A program made the position numbers and the translations under genes. Below the pieces are notes generated by a model. It made no database searches. It worked only from the letters and a program-made list of their open reading frames with translations, and was not told where the DNA came from. 64,000 nt of DNA, taken from Fragilaria crotonensis (taxonomy: Eukaryota; Bacillariophyta; Fragilariophyceae; Fragilariales; Fragilariaceae). Location of the stretch: the NCBI GenBank assembly GCA_022925895.1, contig JAKSYS010000002.1:62001-126000 (forward strand), written 5' to 3'. Shown here one piece after another: positions 1 to 9,614 of the stretch (positions within the stretch are counted from its first letter, which is position 1; every line of letters starts with the position of its first letter).

Positions 1-1354
1 CTCGCAGTTTTGGTGACCATGCATACTTCCCAGCCGGGCGTCGTGCCTCTTTTTCTGCATGAAGCATTCCTCGCGTCACATCTCTATCAATAGCATCAAA
101 GCATACTTTACATTGCGCGGACGTGAGAGTGGGGGCCACTGTTGTGAGGCCCTTCACTCGATCCCAAAGACGATGATCATCTGCGTACTGCTTGAAAGCA
201 GTAAGGTATCTATCAACAGATGGTTGATCTTCGGAACGAAGGACTCGTGCTTTCGTAGGAGCGATGGAGGCAACCGAGCCCATCAGCTTGGTAAAGTCGA
301 GATCAATGAAAAGACCGCGGTGTTTCGAAAACACACCATTATCATATGCATTGTAACCTGCACGACAGATAGCCGAGGCAACTGCAGCTGAGCCAAACAT
401 GAAGTCAATGCGCCTGTCCACCCCATACTTGTACGTTGCTGGCGGATCTGACGGGCCAAGGAGATGGAGGTCGGTGAGCGTACATTCGTCGATGAGATGC
501 GCAAGACCGAAGTGTTTGTCTTGACCCAGCGTCTCATTTGCATCGAGAGAAACGATCACGTCATAGCCTTTGGATTGCAAATTATTAACAAAGAGGATAA
601 TATCAATAATGAACTGTTTGCGAACATTCGGGTTGGATACTCCTTGGGAGAGGAGAAGGGAATGTTGCTGGTCAAAGAATCCGAATCCACCGGTTGGTTG
701 TTGTCGGGGACTGCGATACGCCGTAAGAATGGCGAGACGTTTACCTCGCTTTCCAAGATAGCATAAACCTGACCACCTTCCAAGGCCTGATGGATCAACG
801 AGGGGTATGCCTGTACTGCAGGATGACCATCGGCCTGTTGTTGCCATAAAAGTTCCACCTGGTTGGTAGCCACTGGAGCCAGAAGTATAGGTTTCGGGCA
901 GTGTACTGGACGAACACGCACTGCGAGCCGAGTGGAAGTGATTTCCTATCGGACTCTGCAGGCTTCGGCGAACAGATGGCTGAGAGAAGTCCAAACCGGG
1001 ATCTGCCCAACAGAAAGTGCCAACTTTGAGTTGAGCCATACTAGAGACGTACAGAGCAATCTCGTCAACATCCTTTCTGAGACCATCTATGTTCTGAAAA
1101 TAAATTCGATGAAGTTCTCCCGGATCATCGTGGATAGAGTCGCCCCACGTGTCGTCTGGTGGTGTCGTGCTTGTAGGGGACGTTGGAAAGAAATCAAACA
1201 AGGTGTTTGCTTTGTTTGTCGGGAGTGCGGGTGATGCAGGGTTGGAGTCAGATGAGTCATACAACCGCTGCTGACTGTCTAGAGGGGCACAGATGGTATC
1301 GCTCCCGGGAGCAGTAACCAAATGTGCCAACGCGAGGGCGTGAAAGACTAACAT
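1..1354 (-). CDS. LINE ORF2, endonuclease domain (partial, runs off the left edge)
   Basis: Open from the ATG at 1354 to the window edge, about 450 codons without a stop. An N-terminal linker of about 70 residues is followed by an endonuclease/exonuclease/phosphatase (EEP) domain. Visible landmarks are IYFQNIDGL, the central GLGRWSG block, SLDANETLG (the Asp-x-Asn catalytic strand), a TYKYGVDRRIDFMFG strand and a final SKHRGLF. In LINE endonucleases this domain nicks target DNA to prime reverse transcription. The last motif is normally Ser-Asp-His, but here the Asp is Lys, which may impair catalysis. The start ATG lies inside the end of ORF1 (ATGTTAG overlap), so the two ORFs may be translated by termination-reinitiation. 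Downstream of the EEP core the frame stays open and probably leads into the reverse transcriptase. Confidence 0.8.
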   Translation of the reverse strand, partial: MLVFHALALAHLVTAPGSDTICAPLDSQQRLYDSSDSNPASPALPTNKANTLFDFFPTSPTSTTPPDDTWGDSIHDDPGELHRIYFQNIDGLRKDVDEIALYVSSMAQLKVGTFCWADPGLDFSQPSVRRSLQSPIGNHFHSARSACSSSTLPETYTSGSSGYQPGGTFMATTGRWSSCSTGIPLVDPSGLGRWSGLCYLGKRGKRLAILTAYRSPRQQPTGGFGFFDQQHSLLLSQGVSNPNVRKQFIIDIILFVNNLQSKGYDVIVSLDANETLGQDKHFGLAHLIDECTLTDLHLLGPSDPPATYKYGVDRRIDFMFGSAAVASAICRAGYNAYDNGVFSKHRGLFIDLDFTKLMGSVASIAPTKARVLRSEDQPSVDRYLTAFKQYADDHRLWDRVKGLTTVAPTLTSAQCKVCFDAIDRDVTRGMLHAEKEARRPAGKYAWSPKLR

Positions 1355-3999
1355 GGGTCCCCTCCCCCTGAGCCCGTGATTTCATTGTATTGGAGGCTCA
1401 AGGTGGATGTGGATGGTGACTTTGTTGGAGTTTCCGCTGCGCGGCGTTTGAGGGGGTTGGATTTCTTTGGTGTACCGAGGAGATCCAGGGTAGAGCCGCT
1501 ATCGGACTCAGGAGGAAATAGGAGTATACCTTGCATGCCGTGATGGATGTCATTCGGAAGTAGGTGGGGAGAGGGCTTCTGTCGTGGCCAAGGTGGTGGA
1601 GCATCGTGTTTGGCAGCTGTTGATGCAGATTGTGAACTAGTTTTCAATGTTGGCGATGTATGGTCCTTTCTCACCATGATTGCCTTAAACATGTCCTTGA
1701 TTTCCTCCAGCGATGATTCGAACTTGTCAAGCCGACTGTGAGCAGAGGCTGCGGTCAACCCGGATTGTGACGAAGAACGTGATGCTTTGGACTTCGCTGA
1801 CTTCGATGCAGTGGGAGAGTCAACAGAGTTTGTTCCCGACCGAAGGGCCAGTTGAGCTTCAAGAATCTCAATGCGCTTACGTTGGTTGATCTCCGTGGAG
1901 TTCACTTTGGTTGTCGTCTTTCCCTTTGTGTTCGAAAGCCAAGTTTCCTGAAGGGGTTTCTTCCATGCAATCGACCCCTTGGGAAGAGTAGCGCCTGCGG
2001 CTCCTCCTCCTGTAACTCCCGTTAGAGATGAGACTGGAGAAAATATCGTTGAGGAGTCATCGGTGGAAGCTGCGTCCTTCTGTTTTGTGATGGTTTTTGC
2101 TAAGATCTTGTCAATGTTGCGCGTGAAAACCGTCATAGGAATATCAGGGTGGGACGCCCTGCTTTCTGTGTATAACTTTGTGGCATGGGAAAGCGTTGGA
2201 TTGCGCCGAGTCCAGTAACTCTGTAACTCTGCCGTTGCGAAGCTAAGAGAAACAGACGGGACCACTAGAACGGCTCTGCTCTCATTTGCTCCACCGTTTT
2301 CTAGATCAGCCTCTAAAGACTTACCGTCAGGCGAGATCAGGCTCTTTGCCCATTGCCGAGGGGTGCGACTAATAGTTTCACCAGAGTCAAAGAATTCTGT
2401 GAATTTGGTATCGATGGATGCCGATGCAGAAAATAAGAGGTGCGACACATCATCGAGGAATTCGTTATGAACTTGATAGATACGTTCATGATCGCGTTTA
2501 GAGGTTTGGTTGGCCCCTAGCGCCAGACGAGAGATAAAAATCTCTGGGTGGATGTCTTCACCACACAGAGCTGTGCTCAGAATTTCTGCAAGCTTTGTTG
2601 ACACCGATTTTCCACAGCGTACCGTTAGAATATTGATGCGACTTCCCGTGGGATTGGAATGCCGGAGTTTAACATCAAATACAGGAGTATCAGCTTGCAG
2701 AACCTCATTTCGAAGATACTTAAGATATTGTCCTCGATGGGTGACCGAAGCATCCTTGAGCAGAATATCGCCGATATAGACGAGTTCGCCCTGAGAGGCT
2801 GGGACTGAGGACGGATCAAACGTCAAATTTTCACCTCGTTTGGCGATACCAAGAACCTTCGATTTCACAACTTGTAAGAATTGAGAGCCTGATGCATTGA
2901 TGCGAAAGCTGAAATAAAAGCATTGTTCTTTGGCAACTGGGACAACTCGGATACTCAAATATTTTGATAGTTGAACTGGATCAATGTCGTTTGTCTCGTC
3001 CATTTGGTCGGTCTGCCATTCCATCATCCACGAATGTTCGTTGTTGAAACACGAGAGAATAGGGGCAAGGCGACGATACATTTTTTGTGACGAAAGTCTG
3101 AGCTCATTAAAGTCTTTTGGAGCCCATCGAGTTTCCACGCGAACAATATTTTTTATCATTGTCGACGAGCGTTGGGCACGTGTGGGAAGTTGGTTGTTCG
3201 GTAGCGACTCTTGGGTAGAATTGCTATCGTCAAACAGGGTTGAAAGTCCGGGTGAAGTTCCTGCGGAGCCTTTCTTTTTATGGAGCTTGGGGGGTTTTAC
3301 GGGAGAAAAGGTCAGCAGCTGATCGTGTTCTTGCGTAATGAGAGATTCATGTGCTACAGATAGCGCCGAAGCTATTCCCTGTGTGGGTGATAATGCCGTA
3401 GGAGAGACGTTTGTCGACTGATAGGCATTGATGTTGTTCTTGCTTTGTTTTTCGGCAGCAGCACGAAGCGATGATGCTTCGAGTTCGTCTCGTTTGCTGT
3501 TTGTTGTGTCAACTTCCATAGGGGTGCAGGAATGGTCAGATTTCTGGAGACCTTGGAGGTATAAGTCCATATCCATAATGGACATGTCAAAGAAGCCAGG
3601 ATGAGACTGTGCAAGCGCAGTTTCAACAGCAGAAATTGTTTGCAATAAGAAACCATCAATTTTTGCATGGTTCTCAAGATGATTTCGATAGTATCGCGCC
3701 AGACGAAGGTGCCCATCATCAGTAGATTCGTTTTCCATATGAGAGTAGTACTCATCCGGACCTACGAAGTCCTGAATACCGAACGAAACATAGGTGTTCC
3801 AAGAGTTGGCAGACAGAGTTTTGTAGGCCCTGTTATAGTGTTTGATGCGTAGCGCAATGACTGACGAATCGATGGTTTTAAAACCAATAAGGGTGGGGGG
3901 AGCCTTATACCCTAAGGGCGGTAAGGCGGACAGAGCAGCAGCAGTGAGTGGGTGCAAAGAACCCTTCACACTGCGGCTGGATCGCTTGGGATCCACCAT
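1348..3999 (-). CDS. LINE ORF1 protein (883 aa)
   Basis: Uninterrupted ORF immediately upstream of, and overlapping by seven bases, the endonuclease ORF. No CCHC zinc knuckle or RRM is visible. The middle third (about residues 300-620) is the conserved part: it aligns by eye with the broken ORF1 of the 60-63 kb element through blocks such as RGQYLKYLRNEVL and ILTVRCGKS against HRLRYLQFLRSTL and LAIQCGEKH. The C-terminal third is Ser/Thr/Lys-rich, with a predicted coiled coil around RIEILEAQLAL and RLDKFESSLEEIKDMF. By position it should be the RNA-binding, Gag-like protein of the element. That role is inferred from position and the coiled coil, not from a recognised fold. Confidence 0.75.
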   Translation of the reverse strand: MVDPKRSSRSVKGSLHPLTAAALSALPPLGYKAPPTLIGFKTIDSSVIALRIKHYNRAYKTLSANSWNTYVSFGIQDFVGPDEYYSHMENESTDDGHLRLARYYRNHLENHAKIDGFLLQTISAVETALAQSHPGFFDMSIMDMDLYLQGLQKSDHSCTPMEVDTTNSKRDELEASSLRAAAEKQSKNNINAYQSTNVSPTALSPTQGIASALSVAHESLITQEHDQLLTFSPVKPPKLHKKKGSAGTSPGLSTLFDDSNSTQESLPNNQLPTRAQRSSTMIKNIVRVETRWAPKDFNELRLSSQKMYRRLAPILSCFNNEHSWMMEWQTDQMDETNDIDPVQLSKYLSIRVVPVAKEQCFYFSFRINASGSQFLQVVKSKVLGIAKRGENLTFDPSSVPASQGELVYIGDILLKDASVTHRGQYLKYLRNEVLQADTPVFDVKLRHSNPTGSRINILTVRCGKSVSTKLAEILSTALCGEDIHPEIFISRLALGANQTSKRDHERIYQVHNEFLDDVSHLLFSASASIDTKFTEFFDSGETISRTPRQWAKSLISPDGKSLEADLENGGANESRAVLVVPSVSLSFATAELQSYWTRRNPTLSHATKLYTESRASHPDIPMTVFTRNIDKILAKTITKQKDAASTDDSSTIFSPVSSLTGVTGGGAAGATLPKGSIAWKKPLQETWLSNTKGKTTTKVNSTEINQRKRIEILEAQLALRSGTNSVDSPTASKSAKSKASRSSSQSGLTAASAHSRLDKFESSLEEIKDMFKAIMVRKDHTSPTLKTSSQSASTAAKHDAPPPWPRQKPSPHLLPNDIHHGMQGILLFPPESDSGSTLDLLGTPKKSNPLKRRAAETPTKSPSTSTLSLQYNEITGSGGGDPC

Positions 4000-4394
4000 G
4001 GTGGATGGCTGACAATTTCGGGCGCAGATTCACTAAAAACGGACGGACAGACAGAACGTTTCTAAATAACTCTAAACTGAAAATTGTCACATCAAGGATA
4101 TCACTGACAGCTGCTCATCAGGTTTTTGTCATGCAGTCAATCATTTTAAATTCTTCCTCTTGACTTAACCTGCCAAGGCCTTGCCGCATACTCCGAGTAC
4201 TGCAATTAACTCTACTAGTGTACCATGCTACTGAGTACTGTACCGTCGTTTTGTACTAATAGTACACTAATAGTACACTAAGGTCGATCTCCCAAATTAG
4301 TAAGTAGACTAACAGTACATTATCCTCCCGGTCCCAGATTAGTGCAGATACTATTAGTAGATAGTACGTACTAACTACTAATAGTACACTAATG
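4000..4394. other. Intergenic DNA, rich in AGTAC/ACTAGTAC words
   Basis: No ORF or RNA gene is supported here. The right half (about 4190-4394) is dominated by short repeats of the type GTACTA and AGTACACTA. This is the local composition into which Copia-1 inserted, and its target duplication TACTA is one of these words. Confidence 0.6.
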
Positions 4395-4399
4395 TACTA

Positions 4400-4713
4400 A
4401 CTTGAGACTATCACCGGAGATGATACTCTAATCGTAGGAAATAGTACGTAGTACCGTAGGAAAATTACTGTAGGAAGGCTTCACACAAAGTACGTTCTGA
4501 GAAATTATAAGCTACAGTAAAACTCGGCACTCGATCGTATGAACGACAAACTCGTCGAACGTGTCAAATGGCATTTGACATTTCGGGTAGTTCGTACGAA
4601 ATTAGTTAGAGACCGGACAGTACAGCGTATCAAGTTTCACATTTCGATGGATGACCTCACGGTAGCACAGTACAACGATGGCATCGCAGTCCAGTGCAGC
4701 GTAGGTTTCAATT
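4400..4713 (-). repeat. Copia-1 3' LTR
   Basis: 314 bp, identical base for base to 11235-11548 as far as can be read by eye. On the plus strand it begins ACTTGAG and ends TTTCAATT. It carries an open frame of about 60 codons on the plus strand (4539-4730), antisense to the element. That frame is probably fortuitous, since it is preserved only because the LTRs are identical. Confidence 0.93.
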
Positions 4714-4728
4714 CTCCCTTTCATCCAT
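4714..4728 (-). other. Copia-1 polypurine tract
   Basis: Directly inside the 3' LTR. Read on the minus strand it is GGATGAAAGGGAG, a purine run in the position where plus-strand DNA synthesis is primed. Confidence 0.6.
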
Positions 4729-4823
4729 AAATGCTGAAACAAAACACAAAACGTCAGTTAAAATAGATACGAGTCAAACGAGGGTTACAGTTTGAACAAG
4801 AGACACAAGGGTTTGGGTGGCCG

Positions 4824-5663
4824 TTACCATCCTTGGACCAGTTTGCGGACGCGTTCGAAACTCTCACGATTTAGTCCTTTCGTAAGAAAATCCGCCCACT
4901 GCTCTTGAGTGTCGACCTTCACGATGGCGACCGTGCCATCACGCACGTGCTGCCAGAAGAAGTGCCACTTCACCTGGAAGTACTTCGTGCGGTTGGTAAT
5001 GCGTTGGTTTACGGCAAGAAGAAGGGCGCCATTGTTGTCCTCGAAGACTTGACACTTGATCGTCGACGTGAACGTGCGAGGAAGTTTGATGCCGGAGGCG
5101 ACTTCCTGGAGCATGGAACGGAGGGGCAAGAGCGTACGCATCGCGGAGCTGAGAGCGGAGTATTCGGCTTCGAGCGTGGACAGGGAAATCTCACTTTGGA
5201 GGTGAGATTTCCACAAGATGGGACATCCGCCGAGCGTGATGATGTACCCAGTTCGAGACTTCGCGGAGGTCGGAGAACGATCGGGATCACGGCCATGGAG
5301 ACCGGCGAAGTCGGCGTCGACATAACAGTCGATATCCAGCGTGCCGGTGGGCTTGACGATCATGCCCATGTCGCTCGTGCGATGCAAGTAGCGAACGAGA
5401 GTCTTGACGGCGGACGCGTGGCTTCGTTTCGGGTTATGACAGAACCTGGCGACCTGGCTGACGGCAAAAGCGATGTCGGGGCGAGTGTTGGTTGACAAAT
5501 AAAGGAGCATGCCGACGATTGATCGGTAGCTCCACGTTTCCGTCATAGGAGATCCGTCGGGGTCGATTCCAAGGGCGGCCTGAGCGGCTGGCGTCCAGTT
5601 GTAATTACTGTCGGACATGCCAGTCGCTTCCTTGATTTTCTGAATGAGGCCTTTTTGAGTCAA
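4824..5663 (-). CDS. Copia-1 pol fragment: end of reverse transcriptase and RNase H
   Basis: 279-codon open segment beginning MTQKGLIQKIKEATG. It includes the copia RT/RNase H connection (GMLLYLSTNTRPDIAFAVSQ) and the RNase H core (YVDADFAGLHGRD, LSTLEAEYSAL, EDNNGALLLA), and it ends VRKLVQGW before the polypurine tract. It matches the Copia-2 C-terminus closely throughout. It is continuous with the upstream RT domain only through frame changes, so it is a segment of one polyprotein rather than a separate gene. Confidence 0.85.
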   Translation of the reverse strand: MTQKGLIQKIKEATGMSDSNYNWTPAAQAALGIDPDGSPMTETWSYRSIVGMLLYLSTNTRPDIAFAVSQVARFCHNPKRSHASAVKTLVRYLHRTSDMGMIVKPTGTLDIDCYVDADFAGLHGRDPDRSPTSAKSRTGYIITLGGCPILWKSHLQSEISLSTLEAEYSALSSAMRTLLPLRSMLQEVASGIKLPRTFTSTIKCQVFEDNNGALLLAVNQRITNRTKYFQVKWHFFWQHVRDGTVAIVKVDTQEQWADFLTKGLNRESFERVRKLVQGW

Positions 5664-6369
5664 CGTAAGGGTGCCGTTCGTAGTATCGCGAGTGAAATTG
5701 ATGCCGAGGAAGTCGGTGAACGTGCCCTCGCGAGTAAAGTTAAGCTTTTCGCTTCCAAGTTGGCGAAGAGCTTGTCGAGGTCGTTTTGGTCGCGGTAGGC
5801 AATACCTAAGTCGTCAACGTGAGAACAACCATAATTGTGTCTTTGTAAAGTAGGCACGGGTCGTTTGCGCAGGCTTTAAAGCCTTCCTCGCGCAAGGCCT
5901 CCGATAGATGCTGGTACCAAAGTCTTGGCGCCACACTCAAGCCATAAAGGCTTTTCAGGAGTCGCAGGCACGTGGCGTGGCCTTTCGGAGAGTGGAATCC
6001 ACGAGGCAAATGGATCCAGACTGGATCCGAAGGGGCTTGAACGAACGCGCTGCTGAAGTCGATGGTGCAAGTTTTCCAGTTCAAAGTTAGAGAAAGAACT
6101 AGGAACAACCGTACAGTACTCCAAGCCACGACTGGGGCAAAAGTCTCCTGAACGTTTTCTTGGAGATCGCCTCTTACACAGTAGCGTGCCTTGTACTTAC
6201 TAATAGTACCATCGGGAGTACGTTTGCGACGAAACACCCAAGTACCGGGCAAAATTCGAGTCTTGGCTTCCGTGATCGGCACTTCGATCCATGTACCGTT
6301 TTTCTGCAAACTTTGAATTTCGTCGTTTGCAGCCTTCAGCCATTTTTCGATGTTGTCATGATCCGCCAT
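5664..6369 (-). pseudogene. Copia-1 pol fragment: reverse transcriptase, frameshifted at the YVDD box
   Basis: The segment from 6369 carries the N-terminal RT motifs of copia (GTWVFRRKRTPDG, KARYCVRGD, ETFAPVVAWSTVR, LLKSLYGLSVAPRLW). The frame breaks at about 5820, exactly where the catalytic YVDD should be. Bases for the V-D-D part follow in another frame (HVDDLGIAYRD), and one base appears to be missing. A second shift near 5745 leads to the RNase H segment. As read, no active RT could be made without frameshifting. Confidence 0.85.
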
Positions 6370-6383
6370 CGCTTCGCTGAAGC

Positions 6384-7282
6384 TCAGAGTGTCAGGATCG
6401 CTGACACTCGCCTTATACGACGAGGGAGGTGGCGAAAGACACTCGGCGACCTCATTGTAAAGCCATTCGAGGAGGTTCCATCGAATTCGGCGATGTAACC
6501 ATGTCCTTGCTGTCCGTCGTATCCGAGGCGGACAGGTGCCGAACGATTGCGAGTGGAGCGACGAGGTTCGTGTTTAACGGGTGTGCTCTTTGCTTTTGTT
6601 GCTTTCGGGACGATTGGTTGCTCGCTCACTTTGTTGTCGCTTTCGTTCGCAGGACGAATTGGAGTCGGCGGCGACTGGAAGAGTTTGACTGGAGTTGAGT
6701 CGGAAGTTGCGGCGCAGTCGGCGCAGGCGGTTGCGGAGTCACCTCCTTGGAGTCAACAACGGAGTGGCAGGGGAGGAGGCACAACGACTGGTGGTGGCGT
6801 GGCGACTTGCTCCTTGGAGGCGGCAACGGAGTTGACAGCGGAGGCGGAGCGACTGGAAGAACCTGAGGAGGAGTCGCGTTGTCGAGAGCGGTCGCGACAC
6901 GTTGCATCTGGGAAAGGAGTTCGTTGGCTTGTTCGTAGTCGGTCGACTCAACAATCAACCTTTCTTCGTCTTCATCGTCGAGGACGTATTGAAACGTAGA
7001 GTCTTGGAACATTCGTTTCCAGCTGTCGTCGTTGAAGTTCGGAAGGTCGTCGGCGGAAGCGGGAACAGTTGCGAACCAATCGTCGAAGACGATGTGAAAC
7101 TGTGGGGTAATGTACCCCGTTTGTGGATTGAGAACGAGAGGGACAGAGCTGGCATGTTTGTCCGAGAAACCGAGGTTGACCGTGCGAGTCGAACGAGGAG
7201 TCCAACGTGGCAATTTCTTGCCGTCCGAAATCATTTTGTCGAGGACGTAAACTGGACATCCCCAAACGTGAACGTCCATCAA
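6384..7282 (-). CDS. Copia-1 pol fragment: integrase C-terminus and linker to RT
   Basis: The piece starting DVHVWGCPVYVLD is the integrase C-terminal region of copia elements (YITPQFHIVFDDWF also visible). It is followed by a Pro/Ser/Thr-rich low-complexity linker that changes frame near 6627 and continues as PRRSTRNRSAPVRLGYDG, a block also present in Copia-2 just before the RT. The junction with the upstream integrase core (7300-7430) needs further frame changes. Confidence 0.8.
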
Positions 7283-7357
7283 TTTCTTTGTTCCCAGCGA
7301 GTCTTTGTGAAAACGTCATGTGGGAAAGGCCAGTTCGTGGGTCAGGCATGTGGTTCA

Positions 7358-9601
7358 CTAGGAACACAGCATGCTTGACGGCGAGGGGCCAGAGTGTGGG
7401 ATCGGCAACGTCCGGCCAATGGATGGCGAATGCAACATCATGGTCCTTGCAATGGCCATGATTGTACGAATGTTGCGTTCGGCGATTCCATTGTGATGGT
7501 GAGCGCCGACGCCAGCGAATCGGATAACTTGTTGGAACTCGGCGAGGTTGCGAGAGAACTCGGCGGACGTGAACGTTTTCGAGTTGTCGGCGAGATACTC
7601 TTGCGGCGTCACTCCTGTGTTGCGACACATTCGCTCGAAACTCTCTTTTGCCTTGAGAGTCTCGTGCGAGTTCAAGCTGACTTGGTGCTCGACAAAAATG
7701 TAACCGGAGGCGTGGTCGACGAAGATGCAACCGCCGGTATACATGTCGTCGAGTTTCGTTTTTCCGGCGGAGGTGAGTAGACGTCCGCGAGTGCTGCAAA
7801 TGAAATGGTCGACGGAGATACGCTGACCCGGGAGAAGATTGTCCGTTTTGAGAGCGTATGCTCTGTCTTTGACGACCGACGAAGGCGTCGTGCCAGGAAT
7901 TGGACGTCGATGTTGCTTGCCGTATTGACAGGCGGCACACTTTGGGAACGAGGTAAGTCGACACGCAGCAGTTTGCAATCGGCGACTTTCTTCCGTTTTG
8001 CTGACGACACCGGAACGCAGGATGAACTGGACCTTCTTGAACCCGACGTGACCCAAACGATAGTGCCAACGAAGCAATTCTTTCTCTGCTTCGTTAAGGT
8101 TGAGGTTCCTTTCGTGGACGGTGTTCACGATCGAAACGAGAGCGTCGGCGGCCTTGAAAGGATCGGTTGCGTTGTACGCTTCCGACGTTGGGAGATTGTT
8201 CTGCGGGTTGACGTTTGCAGTGACGGGTCCTCGATTGGCGTCGTTTGGAACGCCGCTGAGTGTGAGACGATTCGGTTCGATGATGATCGTTTCATCGGGG
8301 TAAGTCTGGAGGAGACTGGACGTCGAGAGGAGTCGGACTTTAATGTTGGGAACATGGAAGGCGGGGACCTTGAGAAGACGCAGATTTCCGAGTTGATCAT
8401 GGACAGCCCAAGTGACTTCGCCTTGGCCTTTGATCTGAAGGCCCTTCGCGATGCCCTTTAGTTGCGTGATCGTGCCGGGCGACGTGACGGGGCCTTCGAA
8501 ATCGGAGAGGTCGGGCGTGATGGAAATGCTGGCGCCTGAGTCCCAAATGATGGGGCTCGTGTTTGCTTTGGGTCCGAGGGCTTCTCGCATTCGAGCGGGA
8601 GCCTGAAGAGCCATGCGAAGCGGCGTGGAATGACACGCAAGGTGAACATGAGAGAGGATCTTGTTGGCGGCAGCACGTTGGTGAAACGTCAGCGGAGCAA
8701 GCGCGAACGGGTCGGGCGAGTTGGCGGGTGCCACAGGGCAATACTTCGCGGTTCGTGGCGACGGACGGGGGCGTTTGGAACACCAGGGAGGGCACGAGCG
8801 CTTGGATTTGCCACTTTCCTCTCCCTTTTGGCCTGTGGTAGGCGGTAACGTAGCAGGGCGACGGGAGTTGCGAAGCTTGTCGGCGCGACGTTGAAGACGG
8901 AGTGCGCGTTCTTTGAGAGTCGCGAAGTGACGAAAGTCGTCGCGCTCAGCAACCGTAGGAGGTCGCGAAGCGACATATCCCTGTTGTCGGAGACGGAGGG
9001 GGTACGAACGGTGTAGTTTGTTGACGCGAATGCCAGAATTGAAGCGTGGCGGAGCGAACGACTTCTTGAGGAGTCGTGAGAAACGACGACGTTGATTGCG
9101 AGTGAACGGAGGAGGAGATGAGGGAGCCGTCGAAGCAACGGGAGGTGGCTGCAGGAGCGTTGACGGGAAGACCGAGAGGAAGAGAAGGATGACCCAAACG
9201 GTGGGAGCGAACGCGAGCGTTGGGTGGCGGAGCACAACTTGGTGAAGATTGTTGGCGACCCAAGCAAAAATGGTCGTCCATGGGATGGCGGAAGCCAAAT
9301 AGATAGCTAGGTTAACCAGAATAGGAACCATAGCACAAATGGCAAAAGAAAAAGCAAGAAGTAGCCATGGGTTCGCACCTCGGATGAGGTTTAGGAGCGA
9401 ACGAGAAGAGGGCGCAATGTGTGGCTTGACTGGAAAGTCAAGCAGCCAAACGGAGGGATCCGGCGCCAACATGCTGAGATTTGCCCTTGGCGACGGTGCC
9501 GGAGCAGGAGGACGACGTTCTCCACCGGTGTGAGTGGCGGTCGTGTGCGTGACTGTCCAACGACGACACTTCTCGCACCAGTTGAAGGTTTTATCCTTCA
9601 C
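7358..9601 (-). CDS. Copia-1 pol: CCHH motif, hydrophobic segments, protease, integrase core
   Basis: 747-codon open segment. In order: a Cys/His cluster (CEKCRRWTVTHTTATH, spacing C-x2-C-x6-H-x4-H); about residues 75-155 with three or four strongly hydrophobic stretches; a basic region; an aspartic protease with IWDSGASISI; the integrase zinc-binding HHCC module (WHYRLGH...CAACQYGKQHRR); and the integrase catalytic residues SVDHF, YLADNSKTF and HHHNGIAERN (D, D, E). The frame is lost near 7427, apparently by one missing base in MLHSAIHWPD. The hydrophobic block between Gag and protease is not usual for copia polyproteins and is conserved in Copia-2. The true upstream join to gag is discussed at 9615-9707. 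Confidence 0.9.
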   Translation of the reverse strand: MKDKTFNWCEKCRRWTVTHTTATHTGGERRPPAPAPSPRANLSMLAPDPSVWLLDFPVKPHIAPSSRSLLNLIRGANPWLLLAFSFAICAMVPILVNLAIYLASAIPWTTIFAWVANNLHQVVLRHPTLAFAPTVWVILLFLSVFPSTLLQPPPVASTAPSSPPPFTRNQRRRFSRLLKKSFAPPRFNSGIRVNKLHRSYPLRLRQQGYVASRPPTVAERDDFRHFATLKERALRLQRRADKLRNSRRPATLPPTTGQKGEESGKSKRSCPPWCSKRPRPSPRTAKYCPVAPANSPDPFALAPLTFHQRAAANKILSHVHLACHSTPLRMALQAPARMREALGPKANTSPIIWDSGASISITPDLSDFEGPVTSPGTITQLKGIAKGLQIKGQGEVTWAVHDQLGNLRLLKVPAFHVPNIKVRLLSTSSLLQTYPDETIIIEPNRLTLSGVPNDANRGPVTANVNPQNNLPTSEAYNATDPFKAADALVSIVNTVHERNLNLNEAEKELLRWHYRLGHVGFKKVQFILRSGVVSKTEESRRLQTAACRLTSFPKCAACQYGKQHRRPIPGTTPSSVVKDRAYALKTDNLLPGQRISVDHFICSTRGRLLTSAGKTKLDDMYTGGCIFVDHASGYIFVEHQVSLNSHETLKAKESFERMCRNTGVTPQEYLADNSKTFTSAEFSRNLAEFQQVIRFAGVGAHHHNGIAERNIRTIMAIARTMMLHSPSIGRTLPIPHSGPSPSSMLCS

Positions 9602-9614
9602 TTTCTTGGAATTG

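Larger units (their letters stand above)
1..3999 (-). mobile_element. LINE (non-LTR retrotransposon) copy A, 5' part
   Basis: Two overlapping ORFs on the minus strand: a long ORF1 (1348-3999) and the start of ORF2 with an endonuclease domain (1-1354). The reverse transcriptase part lies outside the window to the left. A diverged relative with the same ORF order is at the right edge (60.0-64.0 kb), which makes the assignment firm. The exact 5' end of the element is not visible: the DNA from 4000 to 4394 shows no terminal repeat. Assignment to a named LINE clade is not possible without the reverse transcriptase. Confidence 0.85.

Noticed and set aside
4539-4730. ORF of about 60 codons on the plus strand, repeated exactly at 11374-11571
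   Set aside because: It lies in the two identical Copia-1 LTRs, antisense to the element. Its conservation only reflects the LTR duplication.
6972-8069. 365-codon minus-strand ORF overlapping Copia-1 integrase
   Set aside because: Mostly an out-of-frame, Arg/Ser-rich shadow. Only its end (7300-7430) carries true integrase codons, after the frame change.
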